DNA from: Mycobacterium europaeum
GTDB taxonomy: Bacteria > Actinomycetota > Actinomycetes > Mycobacteriales > Mycobacteriaceae
Direction: 5' to 3'
Assembly: GCF_002102155.1 (NCBI RefSeq)
Contig: NZ_LQOU01000035.1
Coordinates: 1-64,000, forward strand
Length of the DNA stretch: 64,000 nt
Shown: piece by piece, positions 1-8,288 of the stretch
Layout of the letters: each line of letters begins with the position of its first letter
How positions within the stretch are numbered: position 1 is the first letter of the stretch
Made by a program: the position numbers and the translations under genes
The notes under the pieces: generated by a model
Seen by the model: the letters and a program-made list of their open reading frames with translations, nothing else
Database searches by the model: none
What the model was told of the DNA's origin: nothing

Positions 1-40
1 CGTCGATGAAGTCGACTATTTCTTGTGTTGGCGGTCGAGC
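1..40 (-). CDS. IS3-family transposase OrfB, 5' end only (partial)
   Basis: In the -1 frame relative to orfA the minus strand reads TQEIVDFIDA-like residues, which match the usual beginning of IS3 OrfB (the DDE transposase subunit). Only about a dozen codons are inside the window, so no catalytic residue can be assessed. Confidence 0.6.
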
Positions 41-363
41 TCCGCCCCGAAGAAACTGGCCGCTCGTTTCAGTATTTCGTTGGCGCGCTTGAGTTCTCGG
101 TTCTCCTGCTCAAGTTCTTTGATCCGGGCCGACTCCGCGGTGGACACTCCCGGTGCATACCCGTCGTCGATGTCGGCTTGACGCACCCAGGAGCGCACGG
201 ACTCGACCCCGTAGCCGAGCTGACGAGCCACCCGCGAGACGGTGCCCTGCTCGGTGCCCAGCTCCGCGCGCAATGCCCGCACCATCCGCACTGCGGCGGC
301 CTTCTCCTCCGGGCTGTATCTGCGACTGGTCGGCTTCTTCCCCGACGACGATTCCGTGGGCAT
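16..363 (-). CDS. IS3-family transposase OrfA
   Basis: Protein of 115 aa, the usual size for IS3 OrfA. An N-terminal helix-turn-helix region (RRYSPEEKAAAVRMV ... VARQLGYGVESVRSWVRQ) should bind the terminal inverted repeats. A C-terminal leucine-zipper-like segment (IKELEQENRELKRANEIL) is typical of OrfA dimerisation. The stop codon lies inside the start of orfB, which is read one base back (-1 frame). The full transposase would therefore come from a programmed -1 frameshift near the AAGAAA run just before the stop. This arrangement is seen in the sequence; the mechanism is known for the family. Confidence 0.9.
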   Translation of the reverse strand: MPTESSSGKKPTSRRYSPEEKAAAVRMVRALRAELGTEQGTVSRVARQLGYGVESVRSWVRQADIDDGYAPGVSTAESARIKELEQENRELKRANEILKRAASFFGAELDRQHKK

Positions 364-417
364 ACCTGCATCCTCGTTTCCAAGGTCAGGAGCCTCCGGG
401 ATTTCCAGGGCGTTTCA

Positions 418-630
418 GACCGGCCCACAGCGGGCCCTGGAAAACCGTCGAGGACGTCGAGCTGGCCACCCTGGGGTGGGTGTACTGGCACAACACCAGC
501 CGCCTCCACAGCTACCTCGCTGACGTTCCTCCGACCGAGTTCGAAGCCGCGTTCTACGATGCACAACGGACCGACCAACCCCTGGTCGGAATCCAATAAC
601 CCGAGCCTCCGACAGAGTCAGGGCGTTTCA
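418..630 (+). mobile_element. 3' remnant of an IS3-family element
   Basis: Plus-strand tail of an IS3-type element. It has the last part of OrfB followed by a right terminus whose outer end is about 630 (GAGCCTCCG at 603-611, AGGGCGTTTCA at 620-630). It starts exactly where the minus-strand copy ends, so the minus-strand copy either inserted into this element or arose next to it by rearrangement. The rest of this copy is not visible. Confidence 0.7.
432..599 (+). pseudogene. IS3-family transposase OrfB, C-terminal fragment
   Basis: About 55 codons ending in a stop at 597-599. The reading frame carries GPWKTVEDVELATLGWV, YWHNTSRLHSYL and PPTEFEAAFY, the conserved C-terminal end of IS3/IS150-type OrfB transposases just after the last catalytic Glu. 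The N-terminal three quarters, including the DDE residues, are missing, so it is inactive. The codons just upstream of 432 belong to the junction with the neighbouring IS copy. Confidence 0.8.
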
Positions 631-817
631 CTGATCGTGCAGCAGACCCCATCGAACGCTGCCCGCTCAAACTCCAGCTATTCAATTGGACTTGGTCGTT
701 GCACCGACGTGTTTCGGTTGGTCTAGGAAGTGCAGACAGAGCGGTTTGCCCCTTCTTGACCACCTGATCCGCCGGTTTGGCCACCTATTGGCCCGCATCC
801 GAGCTCGTCGCGGTGGC

Positions 818-3790
818 TCACACAGCGTCGACGGTGGCTTCGGTGGTGTCTTCCACTTCTACGCTGAATTTCAAAACCGTATCCTGTCCCACCGCGGAGT
901 GCGGTAAGTACAGGGCGAACGCCAGGATGAGACCTCGCTCGGCGGAAGCTCCCGCTGGCGACTTGGTCGATGCCTGCGGGTCAAGTTGAGGCTTCTGCTC
1001 TCTAACGAGGTAGACAAGGGCGACGCCGCGTGTGGGCTTCCACCATTGTGCAAGCGGCCTTCCTTTGGGGGCATGGGGATTGACCAAGGGCAGCACGAGA
1101 TCTCGATGCTTTGGATCCGTGATCTCACCGAATTTCTGGACGAACTCTCCGCCACGAGCTCTCCGATCGCGGTTGACGATCCTCCGTGTTCCGACGCCGG
1201 AGAGCTTCACGTTCTTTTCGCCTGGCTGGGGAAGAATGACAAGGAAGTCCTTCAGCGGCGAGGGTTTCTTCTTGAGTAGCTGTCGATAGTGGGCGAGTTT
1301 CGGGTCGACCGAAGTGATCTTGTAGTCATACATCCATTGCATGTCGTCGATCACGTCGATCAGCCGCTGAGCGTCGACAAGTCCGGCAAAAGCGCGCAAG
1401 TTGTTTTGGTCGCCCGCGGGGAATGCGATGTCCTCATCGCAGGCGCTGAGAAGCGGGCGCCAAAGATCCAGGTTTTTCCTTTGAGCGTCGAGGTGGTGTG
1501 GATAACCTGCGGGGCTGAACACTCGGTCGCTCTGTTCTTTGAGCTTTGCGTTGAACATTTTGTTCCCCGCAGTGGGCTTGAGCCATGGAAGATGCTGCCA
1601 CACGAGAGGCGGTATCTGCGAAGGACGGACTCGGGGCTTGTCGCCATCCCATTCGGCGTAGATAGCGAGTTGGTCGCGGAACGCCGCTTCATCGAGAGCG
1701 ATCGCCTCGAAGGCTTTGTAGAGGTCGACCCGTTTTGTGGCATTGAACCTGGCGTCCCGGTCGATGAAGAGCCGCACCAGGTCTCGGTATCCATGACGAA
1801 ATCCAAACCAGCGGCCCATCTGAGTGAGGGAGTCAGCCATCTTGGCGGTTCGCCGGAAGTAGGTGACCGTCAGTCCCTCCACTGTGAAGCCCCGACTCAG
1901 CTTCGCGCCCCCGACGAGAACCCGCCATGTGCTGTTGCGGTCGAAGTCCAACTGCTGCTGCAATTGTTGAACCTCTTTGTCACTGTTCACCACCAGAACC
2001 GGGTTGTTGTTATGTTCAGTGATGCGGCCGACAGCTTTTGCGATGTAGGGTTTTAACGCGTCGAACTCGGGGAGAGCCGGCACGTTTTTCTCGCGCCGCG
2101 CCTTGGACACCCGCAAGACGTCGTCGGTGTAGAGGCTCCGCAACCGCTTCATTCCGGCAGGAGTGGTGAAACCGGCGTCGCCCCACAATTCTCGAATGTC
2201 GTCGGCGAGTCTCTTCTGGTCGGCGGTGCGCACCGATTCGTGGATGAGCATGGTGTGATGCCGAAATTCCGAACCCCCCTTCCGCGTTGCACGGTAGAGC
2301 TTGCACGCTCCCGTGAGAACGAACATGTCGAGCGCCCTCGACAGCTCCTCCATTCGCTCATGTTCGTCGTCTGGACTGTCCGAGGCTATGAGATCTCTGA
2401 CGTAAGCGTCGTAGTTGCTGTTGGCGGCTGTAGTAGGCGGCTGGATCTCCTCGAGGTCGTGGAAGTCCTCCACGCCCATGTAGCCATCCGGCCTCGGGAG
2501 GCTGAGCACGAAGTCCTTGGGATAGATGTCCTCGGGGTCAGACGGGTCGATGAAGACGTTGGCGAATGGAGTCGCGGTGTAACCGACGTATTGGGCGCGC
2601 GGCATTAGCGCCAACATTTCGGCGATGCGTGCGTTGATCGCGCGTCGCTCTTTGGCTTCAGACGATTCCTTCTGCGACTTCTGCGGGTTGACAGTGTTCA
2701 CGGAAGCCTGGTCGGACTCATCGTCGATGATGAGGACGGGAATCTCGGCGAATGCCTTTTTATTAGCCTTCACGTCGGAAACGATTTTCTTGAGAACCGT
2801 CGAGTTCTTCTTCGTCACCACGAGGCGGGCGGCTGTCGAGAACAGGTTCACCGGGTCGTACAGAGGCTTGCTGGCTTGGAACCGCTCGAGCTTCAGATTC
2901 ACGAATTGCTTCTGATAATCGTGCTTATGGCTGGTGAGGCGAATGATCTCCGTGGGCCTCGCCTCCTGCTCGAAGTCGAGGAAGCGCCCTGCCTGCCAGT
3001 CGCCATCATCCTGGTAGTCGACGTGTTCGGAAGCAGCTTCGTCGGGAGTGAGGTCCCCGAGGATGTTTTGTTTCCCCAACATCTCCATGTCGATCCGACG
3101 CTGCGTCTGCGCTCGGAGCATCTCGATAGTCCCGGTCATAACGATCACCAACCGGTAGCCGGCATCGATGGCCTTCGCGATCACGCCGGTGAAGTTGGCC
3201 GTCTTCCCGCTCTGGACGTAGCCGACGACGAGACCCTTGGCCTGGTGACGTTCCATTCTCGTCGGGTCCGCCAGTCGTTCCACGACACGGGTTGTGGCGA
3301 GATCGAGTGCGGTGACGTTGTCCTGGGGCCATTTTCGGACTTGAAGCAAGTAGTCCATGTAGTGCGACCAGTAGAAGCTGTGCGAGTTCGCCCGTTCAGG
3401 GGTGTACCAGTGATTCCATTCTGCTGTGACGATCACGCTCGTGTCGACGAAAATTGGTCTTTTGGCTAGCAGCTCGGCTGCGGCCGACTTATTGAGCCCG
3501 AGATTGGAACAGATCAAGTCTCTTCTCGCGGGTGTCGACGGAGCTGTCCCGCCCGTCCACTCAACCTTGTCCGACTCTGCGTCCCATTTGTGAACCTGCA
3601 TTCCCAACGCTGTCAGCAACGGGTCGGCAGGCGACGCATCTTTGATCAAGGTCGTTAGATCGCCCGCACTAACACGTACCCCGTGGTCGTCGGCGTCGGG
3701 CTTGACACGGGCGATGAGGTCCTTCGGCGGCCCGTTGCCGATAGCTTTGAGCACACCGAGAAGCGACGAAGAGAGCCAGTCATGAGTCAT
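818..3790 (-). CDS. Z1-domain superfamily II helicase-like protein
   Basis: 990 aa. Walker A GYVQSGKT (about residue 187), acidic Walker B IIDDESD (about 353) and helicase-type GYTATPF (about 402) form an SF2-like ATPase core. The region LVGGAKLSRGFTVEGL ... MGRWFGFRHGYRDL (about 625-670) is the hallmark of the Z1 domain (PF10593). Iyer and colleagues linked Z1 proteins to MORC/MutL-type ATPases in restriction-modification loci. It is the last gene of a coupled operon: its ATG overlaps the stop of the PD-(D/E)XK gene. Probable role is an ATP-driven translocase or remodeller on phage or unmodified DNA. The IS remnant begins 188 bp beyond its stop. Confidence 0.88.
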   Translation of the reverse strand: MTHDWLSSSLLGVLKAIGNGPPKDLIARVKPDADDHGVRVSAGDLTTLIKDASPADPLLTALGMQVHKWDAESDKVEWTGGTAPSTPARRDLICSNLGLNKSAAAELLAKRPIFVDTSVIVTAEWNHWYTPERANSHSFYWSHYMDYLLQVRKWPQDNVTALDLATTRVVERLADPTRMERHQAKGLVVGYVQSGKTANFTGVIAKAIDAGYRLVIVMTGTIEMLRAQTQRRIDMEMLGKQNILGDLTPDEAASEHVDYQDDGDWQAGRFLDFEQEARPTEIIRLTSHKHDYQKQFVNLKLERFQASKPLYDPVNLFSTAARLVVTKKNSTVLKKIVSDVKANKKAFAEIPVLIIDDESDQASVNTVNPQKSQKESSEAKERRAINARIAEMLALMPRAQYVGYTATPFANVFIDPSDPEDIYPKDFVLSLPRPDGYMGVEDFHDLEEIQPPTTAANSNYDAYVRDLIASDSPDDEHERMEELSRALDMFVLTGACKLYRATRKGGSEFRHHTMLIHESVRTADQKRLADDIRELWGDAGFTTPAGMKRLRSLYTDDVLRVSKARREKNVPALPEFDALKPYIAKAVGRITEHNNNPVLVVNSDKEVQQLQQQLDFDRNSTWRVLVGGAKLSRGFTVEGLTVTYFRRTAKMADSLTQMGRWFGFRHGYRDLVRLFIDRDARFNATKRVDLYKAFEAIALDEAAFRDQLAIYAEWDGDKPRVRPSQIPPLVWQHLPWLKPTAGNKMFNAKLKEQSDRVFSPAGYPHHLDAQRKNLDLWRPLLSACDEDIAFPAGDQNNLRAFAGLVDAQRLIDVIDDMQWMYDYKITSVDPKLAHYRQLLKKKPSPLKDFLVILPQPGEKNVKLSGVGTRRIVNRDRRARGGEFVQKFGEITDPKHRDLVLPLVNPHAPKGRPLAQWWKPTRGVALVYLVREQKPQLDPQASTKSPAGASAERGLILAFALYLPHSAVGQDTVLKFSVEVEDTTEATVDAV

Positions 3791-4773
3791 GGGGATTGCC
3801 CTGGTAGTGCGATGGGGAACAGCTCGTCCTGCGCGGTGAGGCCTTCAAGATGAATGCGGTAGCGTACATCGGTGATGCGTTCGGCTTGAGGAACATTGGC
3901 GAACAGCAGCTTGCTTGTCAGCGCAGGGAATTGGTCGTCGACGAGATAGAAATTCGGTATTGACCGGAGCCTCCAACGCGATCGATAGAGGTCGGCGTGC
4001 CGGTCGTAATAGCCAGCCGATTCCAGTGTGCAATTCAGCTCCGCCATCGGCATTCCGGGACGTGTGCGAGCGGTCTGCACGATCTCGGCCAAGCTCATGC
4101 CAGGCTCGGCCCCAGCCGTTGTTAACTGTATCGACAGCAGTCGAAGAGCGCGTCCGGGAGATGGGTACAGCTGGGCCAGGCTGTTAATCCAGTGCGATCG
4201 CTCCTCGAAGGTGGTGGTCTTCACTTCCAAGTCGCTATCCGGCAATCCGAAGTCGTGTTCTTCTCGATCCGGACCACGCCAAGCTTTGACCGCCTCTTCT
4301 GGGCCGAGCTGGGCAGCAAGGGAGAGTAGCACCAGGAGTTCGCCGAAGAGACCGACTTGTTGCTCGCGGGACAGTCCGCCACGTCCTGCGAGAATCTCGC
4401 CTAACCCGCTCAAGACTGACAGAACGGCCTCGGTGAAGGATTCGCCTTTGAGCTGAACGCGATCAAGAACGGTGCAGAAGACCGGATACACCTCGCTGAG
4501 GTTGTCCTCATAGGCTACGTCGAGACGGTGCCAGACGATGCCCGCCTGGTCTTCAAGCGCATAATCGAGGTTCGCCAGGCTTTGAACATCGGGGCCCGGC
4601 ACGTTATCGGTTGCTTGTACCAGAAGCGTGATGATGTGCTGGCCCGGCGATATTTGGATGCGACCGGGCGGAGTTCCCTCCGCTGGAAAAACGCCCGACA
4701 CCCCTTCGGCCGCGTAGGTTTCCAGGACGGTGGGCGGCACATGCCTGTCGGCGGGCTGCTCGGACATGGTCAT
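3787..4773 (-). CDS. PD-(D/E)XK motif protein (DUF4420-like), putative nuclease
   Basis: 328 aa. The segment GLFGELLVLLSLA (Glu about residue 143), then HDFGLPDSDLEVKTTT with an Asp and an E-V-K triad near 175-186, fits the E...D...ExK metal-binding core of PD-(D/E)XK nucleases, as annotated in DUF4420-type partners of Z1 proteins. The first ATG overlaps the GHKL stop by 4 bp (ATGA), and a second in-frame ATG lies two codons in. The stop likewise overlaps the Z1 start, so all three genes are translationally coupled and probably act as one complex. DNA cleavage is inferred. Confidence 0.8.
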   Translation of the reverse strand: MTMSEQPADRHVPPTVLETYAAEGVSGVFPAEGTPPGRIQISPGQHIITLLVQATDNVPGPDVQSLANLDYALEDQAGIVWHRLDVAYEDNLSEVYPVFCTVLDRVQLKGESFTEAVLSVLSGLGEILAGRGGLSREQQVGLFGELLVLLSLAAQLGPEEAVKAWRGPDREEHDFGLPDSDLEVKTTTFEERSHWINSLAQLYPSPGRALRLLSIQLTTAGAEPGMSLAEIVQTARTRPGMPMAELNCTLESAGYYDRHADLYRSRWRLRSIPNFYLVDDQFPALTSKLLFANVPQAERITDVRYRIHLEGLTAQDELFPIALPGQSP

Positions 4774-6305
4774 TCGTACTGGCTCCCTTGCTCGGCTTCG
4801 GCCGCCGCAGTGAGGACCTCGCCCCAAAAGTCGCGGTTCTCTTTGTCTTTGGGGCCCATGGCCTGCCCTCGAAATAGGTCTTCGTAGAGCAGAAAAAGGA
4901 GTGCCTTGACTATTGGGGCGTCGTTTATGCCAGCTGGATCACCGTGCAGGACGGCGCTGCGATAGATGTTGTTGAGCCACAACGTCCGGTTCGGTCGATC
5001 CACCTCGACGAAGTCGTCGCCGCTTATGCGCTTCCACCGGATGCGAATCGGATCTTCGCCCTCGAGCAGTGGTGACTCGCGTTCGATCGCTCGCTTCACC
5101 CGCGGATGTAGGCCCGGTCCGGGTGGAAGGATCTTCGTGCGTTTGCGTTTTCGAACATTGCCCTTCTTGAAGGCTTGTTCGGCGTCGTTCAGGTAGTCCC
5201 GAAATGAGACGCGGCGCCCGTCGCTTGCCTGCTCGATGGCATGTACCAGGTCTTCGGACAGTTGCACGCCTGCCTTTTCGACGCTCATCTTGAACACGTC
5301 GAGATGCTCGTCGATGTCGATCGCGACCCGCGCGAGTCGGTACGACTTCTTTTCGTGTATCACGCCCCCCCAGCCGCCTGCCATGAGTAGACGGTTCTTG
5401 CGGTACAGATAAAGACCCTGGAAGTTCTCGACAGGCTTTCCGTACAAGCGGTATTGGTGCGAGTCGGATCGGGCTGGCCAGATGCAACAACGCAACACGA
5501 CCTTGCTGTCGGCGAGTTCCGCCACGAGATCCTTCGGGTATCCCTGGCATCCGGTCCTGCGAGCTGGATATGGGAAGGGATTCACGGGCTCGATCATCAC
5601 GGGAGGTCCTGATTCATCGTCGTCCGCCTCGTAGGCATCGACGGTTATCTGCACGTCCCCCCGCTCAAGTAGTCGGTGGTACACCATCCCGAGGTGCCAT
5701 CGCAGCGCCGCGACCTGCTTGTCGACGAACGCTGTCGTCACCGCTGGATCCCGCGATTGCGGGAAGCTGCGGCAGTCGTCCCATTGCACGACGGTCCCTG
5801 TCTTACCGGTGATCCCCGGTCCGACGAGGCGGAGATACTGTCCTAGTCGGTGGGACACAGTCTCCGGGTTCAACACGTCCACGTCGAAGTCGCGTCCCGG
5901 TCTCTCCCGATACATCCGACGACCCTGTGCCTGGCTGCGAGTCCGCTTCGACATGACCGTCAGGGTCGAGGCCTGGCCGAATGAGGCGGCTTTCAGACCC
6001 ATCCCGTAACGACCATGACTTGCCTTCGCCACACTCTTAGGCCGACCGAGCTGCATAGCAGCGTCAATCCGCGGCTCATCCATCCCTTTCCCATTGTCGA
6101 CGATGAGAAGCTGCATCACCCGGCCGGAGTGTAGGACGAAGCGGACGAGGACCTCGTTCGCTTCCGCGTCCAAACTGTTGTCGATGAGGTCCGCGACAGC
6201 CGCCTCGAAGCTTTGGTTCAGCCCAAGCGCGCGGAAGATACCCGGATTCGGCGGCACGCGAATACGGCGAACAGTTTCAATCGGTGTCGCCCTTAGATCG
6301 GTCAT
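4770..6305 (-). CDS. GHKL (Hsp90/MutL/MORC-like) ATPase
   Basis: 511 aa with the ordered ATP-binding motifs of the GHKL fold near the N-terminus: the N-box LIDNSLDA (about 40-47), DNGKGM (about 70-75) and GRYGMGLKAA (about 98-107). A transducer-like middle region contains KKSYRLARVAIDIDEHLDVF. A basic linker, GNVRKRKRTK, precedes the C-terminal part. No histidine-kinase dimerisation box is seen. The organisation fits the prokaryotic MORC/MutL-like ATPases described in restriction-modification loci, where ATP-driven dimer closure is thought to clamp DNA. It is first in the ATPase - PD-(D/E)XK - Z1 operon. Confidence 0.87.
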   Translation of the reverse strand: MTDLRATPIETVRRIRVPPNPGIFRALGLNQSFEAAVADLIDNSLDAEANEVLVRFVLHSGRVMQLLIVDNGKGMDEPRIDAAMQLGRPKSVAKASHGRYGMGLKAASFGQASTLTVMSKRTRSQAQGRRMYRERPGRDFDVDVLNPETVSHRLGQYLRLVGPGITGKTGTVVQWDDCRSFPQSRDPAVTTAFVDKQVAALRWHLGMVYHRLLERGDVQITVDAYEADDDESGPPVMIEPVNPFPYPARRTGCQGYPKDLVAELADSKVVLRCCIWPARSDSHQYRLYGKPVENFQGLYLYRKNRLLMAGGWGGVIHEKKSYRLARVAIDIDEHLDVFKMSVEKAGVQLSEDLVHAIEQASDGRRVSFRDYLNDAEQAFKKGNVRKRKRTKILPPGPGLHPRVKRAIERESPLLEGEDPIRIRWKRISGDDFVEVDRPNRTLWLNNIYRSAVLHGDPAGINDAPIVKALLFLLYEDLFRGQAMGPKDKENRDFWGEVLTAAAEAEQGSQYE

Positions 6306-6860
6306 CCCACTGGCGTCTTCCCCCCTTCAGCATTTCCAGCAAGTTCTAACACACCGCGTTGACTACGACGGGCGGATTGAATTCAGCGAGATCTGCACCG
6401 TCGCCCGGGACGATCTCGACCGGCGGCGTTGTCGAACGGTCGTGCGGGGCATTCTGCGGTTTCGCTGAAGTCACGCCGCGAACCGATGTGCCTCGGCTTG
6501 GATGACGAAAGCTGACCGGAGACGTCCATAGAGGCTGCTGCTCACCACCGCAATCCGCCTACTACCCCCGCCGAAACATCTAAGAGAGTGAAAAGCATGT
6601 GGTCGACCATCATTGCCGCGACTAACCGTCGCGCTCTCTTGCCTTGCGATGGGCAGCTCTTGCATGACTTCCGAGGTTGGAGATGGTTCGAAGCACGAAA
6701 TCAATCGGACGCTGGCGGCTCTGCTCCGCAGCGGCGAGTTATCCGAATCGTCGAGGCATCTAGCGACGCCCTGGTGTAGAGCATGGACCATCACGGCTAA
6801 CAGCGACGCAGGGCACATGCTGGCTGGGCGGCCAAACTCAGGCCTTCCGTCGACACAGAC
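6306..6860. other. Intergenic stretch, no gene recognised
   Basis: Between the NaeI-like stop and the GHKL start. Short open frames exist on both strands but none shows a credible start, ribosome site or family similarity. The operon promoter for the GHKL-PD-Z1 genes should lie near its left end (6306-6450). I could not pick a convincing -10/-35 pair by eye. Confidence 0.4.
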
Positions 6861-7781
6861 TCACCTATTGCGGGCTTTGGTTCCGGCGCTCGTGCCCGGC
6901 ATCGTGGCGAGGCGTCGCTGCTTGGGCTTCTCTTCTAGGCGTCGCGGCGTCGATCCGTCGGTGCGTAGGCAGACCCACTCCGTGTGGTTTGCGATCACTA
7001 CGCCGCCGAGATCCAGTGCACGGGTTCGGTCGGCTCTCCAGTGACCGTTGAGCACCTCGAAGCCCAGGTTCCGCATATTCTGACGCGTCTCACCTCGGAA
7101 TCGACGAGCTTCATCGATCTGCTGGCCGATCGATTCGATGGTGTGTCGCCTGATGACGACACCTTCGCAGCGCAGGAATAGCTCACGCGCACGGGCATCA
7201 CCTCCCTTATGGCCCAGGATCGCTTGTCTGTCCTCGTCGGGGAGCTGAAGCAAGAAGTTGGGCGGAAGTGCATTCGTCCGGGGAACGAGCCATCGTATCT
7301 CGCCGCGCCCCTCGGGCGACTGGATCTTGCGCTTCTTGTCTTGGTTTCCGCCCACGAGGATGTCCTCCCGGATCCGAAGGACTCCTACGGCAAACTCGCA
7401 ATCGTCATCGCAGGCCCAGACGAGCAGGCATACGTGCCCCACGGCCTCGCGCGGTATCTCCCATCCGCCCCAGTTCTTCGACCACTTGCAGTCGACGTCG
7501 ACACCGTCGATGCAGTAGTCCATACGGTTCGGCCCGCATGCCAGATCGAAGCGCGCGCGAATAACATGCTCGACTTTCACCCCCACATAGGCCTGCTCCT
7601 GCTTTCCGCAGTCGTCGAGGTTCCAACGACCCGTGCGTGGAGTGTCGATCACCTCATCGATCGCCGTCCGTACGCACATGCCAAAGGTCTGCTCGAGATC
7701 GCCCTGCGACTCAAACCATTCAGAGACCCGGTCTAGTTCCGGATCAGCTCCTCGTGGCGGCGGCGGCACCCAAGTGAGCAT
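6861..7781 (-). CDS. NaeI-type type IIE restriction endonuclease
   Basis: 306 aa from the ATG at 7781 (preceding GAGG; alternative ATGs at 7802 and 7847). Colinear with NaeI as I recall it: RTGRWN, then GVKVE (Glu71), then DYCIDGVDVDCK giving Asp88, Asp97 and Lys99. Asp-to-Lys spacing equals NaeI D86/D95/K97. Further shared blocks are GHVCLLVWACDDDCEFAVG and the NxDxKRK stretch. NaeI cuts GCCGGC and needs a second effector site bound by its C-terminal CAP-like domain. The specificity here is not proved. It lies between the C5 methyltransferase and GHKL genes on the same strand, which suggests a joint restriction system. Confidence 0.88.
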   Translation of the reverse strand: MLTWVPPPPRGADPELDRVSEWFESQGDLEQTFGMCVRTAIDEVIDTPRTGRWNLDDCGKQEQAYVGVKVEHVIRARFDLACGPNRMDYCIDGVDVDCKWSKNWGGWEIPREAVGHVCLLVWACDDDCEFAVGVLRIREDILVGGNQDKKRKIQSPEGRGEIRWLVPRTNALPPNFLLQLPDEDRQAILGHKGGDARARELFLRCEGVVIRRHTIESIGQQIDEARRFRGETRQNMRNLGFEVLNGHWRADRTRALDLGGVVIANHTEWVCLRTDGSTPRRLEEKPKQRRLATMPGTSAGTKARNR

Positions 7782-8288
7782 GCCAGCGAGCCTCGAGGGC
7801 ATCAAGGCCAGAGCCAGCGGATAGAGCACGACCAACGCTTGCGGCACACTGCAACCATGTCGCCGGACCCCGGCGCCGCCGACCGCCCGCGTCGACTATC
7901 CCGCTAACTCGTCGCCGTGGCCGACCTCTGTGTAAATGCGTCCCGGGCGGGCCTGACAACATTGCCGCCGGCCTAGGAGTTGTGCTCGTGCGGCGGTTCG
8001 GTTGAAGACCTCGTGCGGCTCGGGGCGAAGAAGCCCGTCGCCAATCCTCGCGCGCCTACGGCCAACCTCGATCAACGGCTCGACGGAGGGGAGCTGGTCG
8101 CGGTGAACGGCATCCGGGTATGAGCACGACGCGTCCGGCAACCGTGAGTCAGGCAGGGTGGCATTGTCGAGCGCGACGACCATTACCGGTTACGGTGCGC
8201 CGAACTTAACTGCACGACAGCGATGGCTGGGATGTGGCGGAAACCGCCGATTTCCAAAAGAGCGGCGCCACGAGCACCGGAACACTGA
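7782..8288. other. Intergenic stretch between endonuclease and methyltransferase genes, no gene recognised
   Basis: About 500 bp lies between the methyltransferase stop and the endonuclease start. The open frames here (for example minus 7896-8183) show no ribosome site and no recognisable domain. I looked for a small controller (C) protein of restriction systems and did not find one. A promoter for the endonuclease is expected here, since the gap is long for an operon. Confidence 0.35.

Larger units (their letters stand above)
1..417 (-). mobile_element. IS3-family insertion sequence, left part (runs off window)
   Basis: Minus-strand IS3-type element carrying orfA (16-363) and the first codons of orfB. 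Its left terminus is placed at 417. Read inward from there the end begins TGAAACGCCCTG and later has CGGAGGCTC. Positions 390-417 match the terminus at 603-630 of the neighbouring remnant at 22 of 28 positions, as expected for two ends of one IS type. The right end lies beyond base 1, so target duplications cannot be checked. Confidence 0.75.

Noticed and set aside
554..784. Minus-strand frame after the Z1 gene as an AIPR remnant
   Set aside because: No AIPR-like segment seen; it crosses the end of the IS remnant, so a chance frame is more likely.
6471..6818. Minus-strand frame between NaeI-like and GHKL genes
   Set aside because: No ribosome site, no recognisable domain; composition like a chance frame.
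7896..8183. Possible small controller protein between methylase and endonuclease
   Set aside because: No helix-turn-helix pattern and no ribosome site, so not a C protein.
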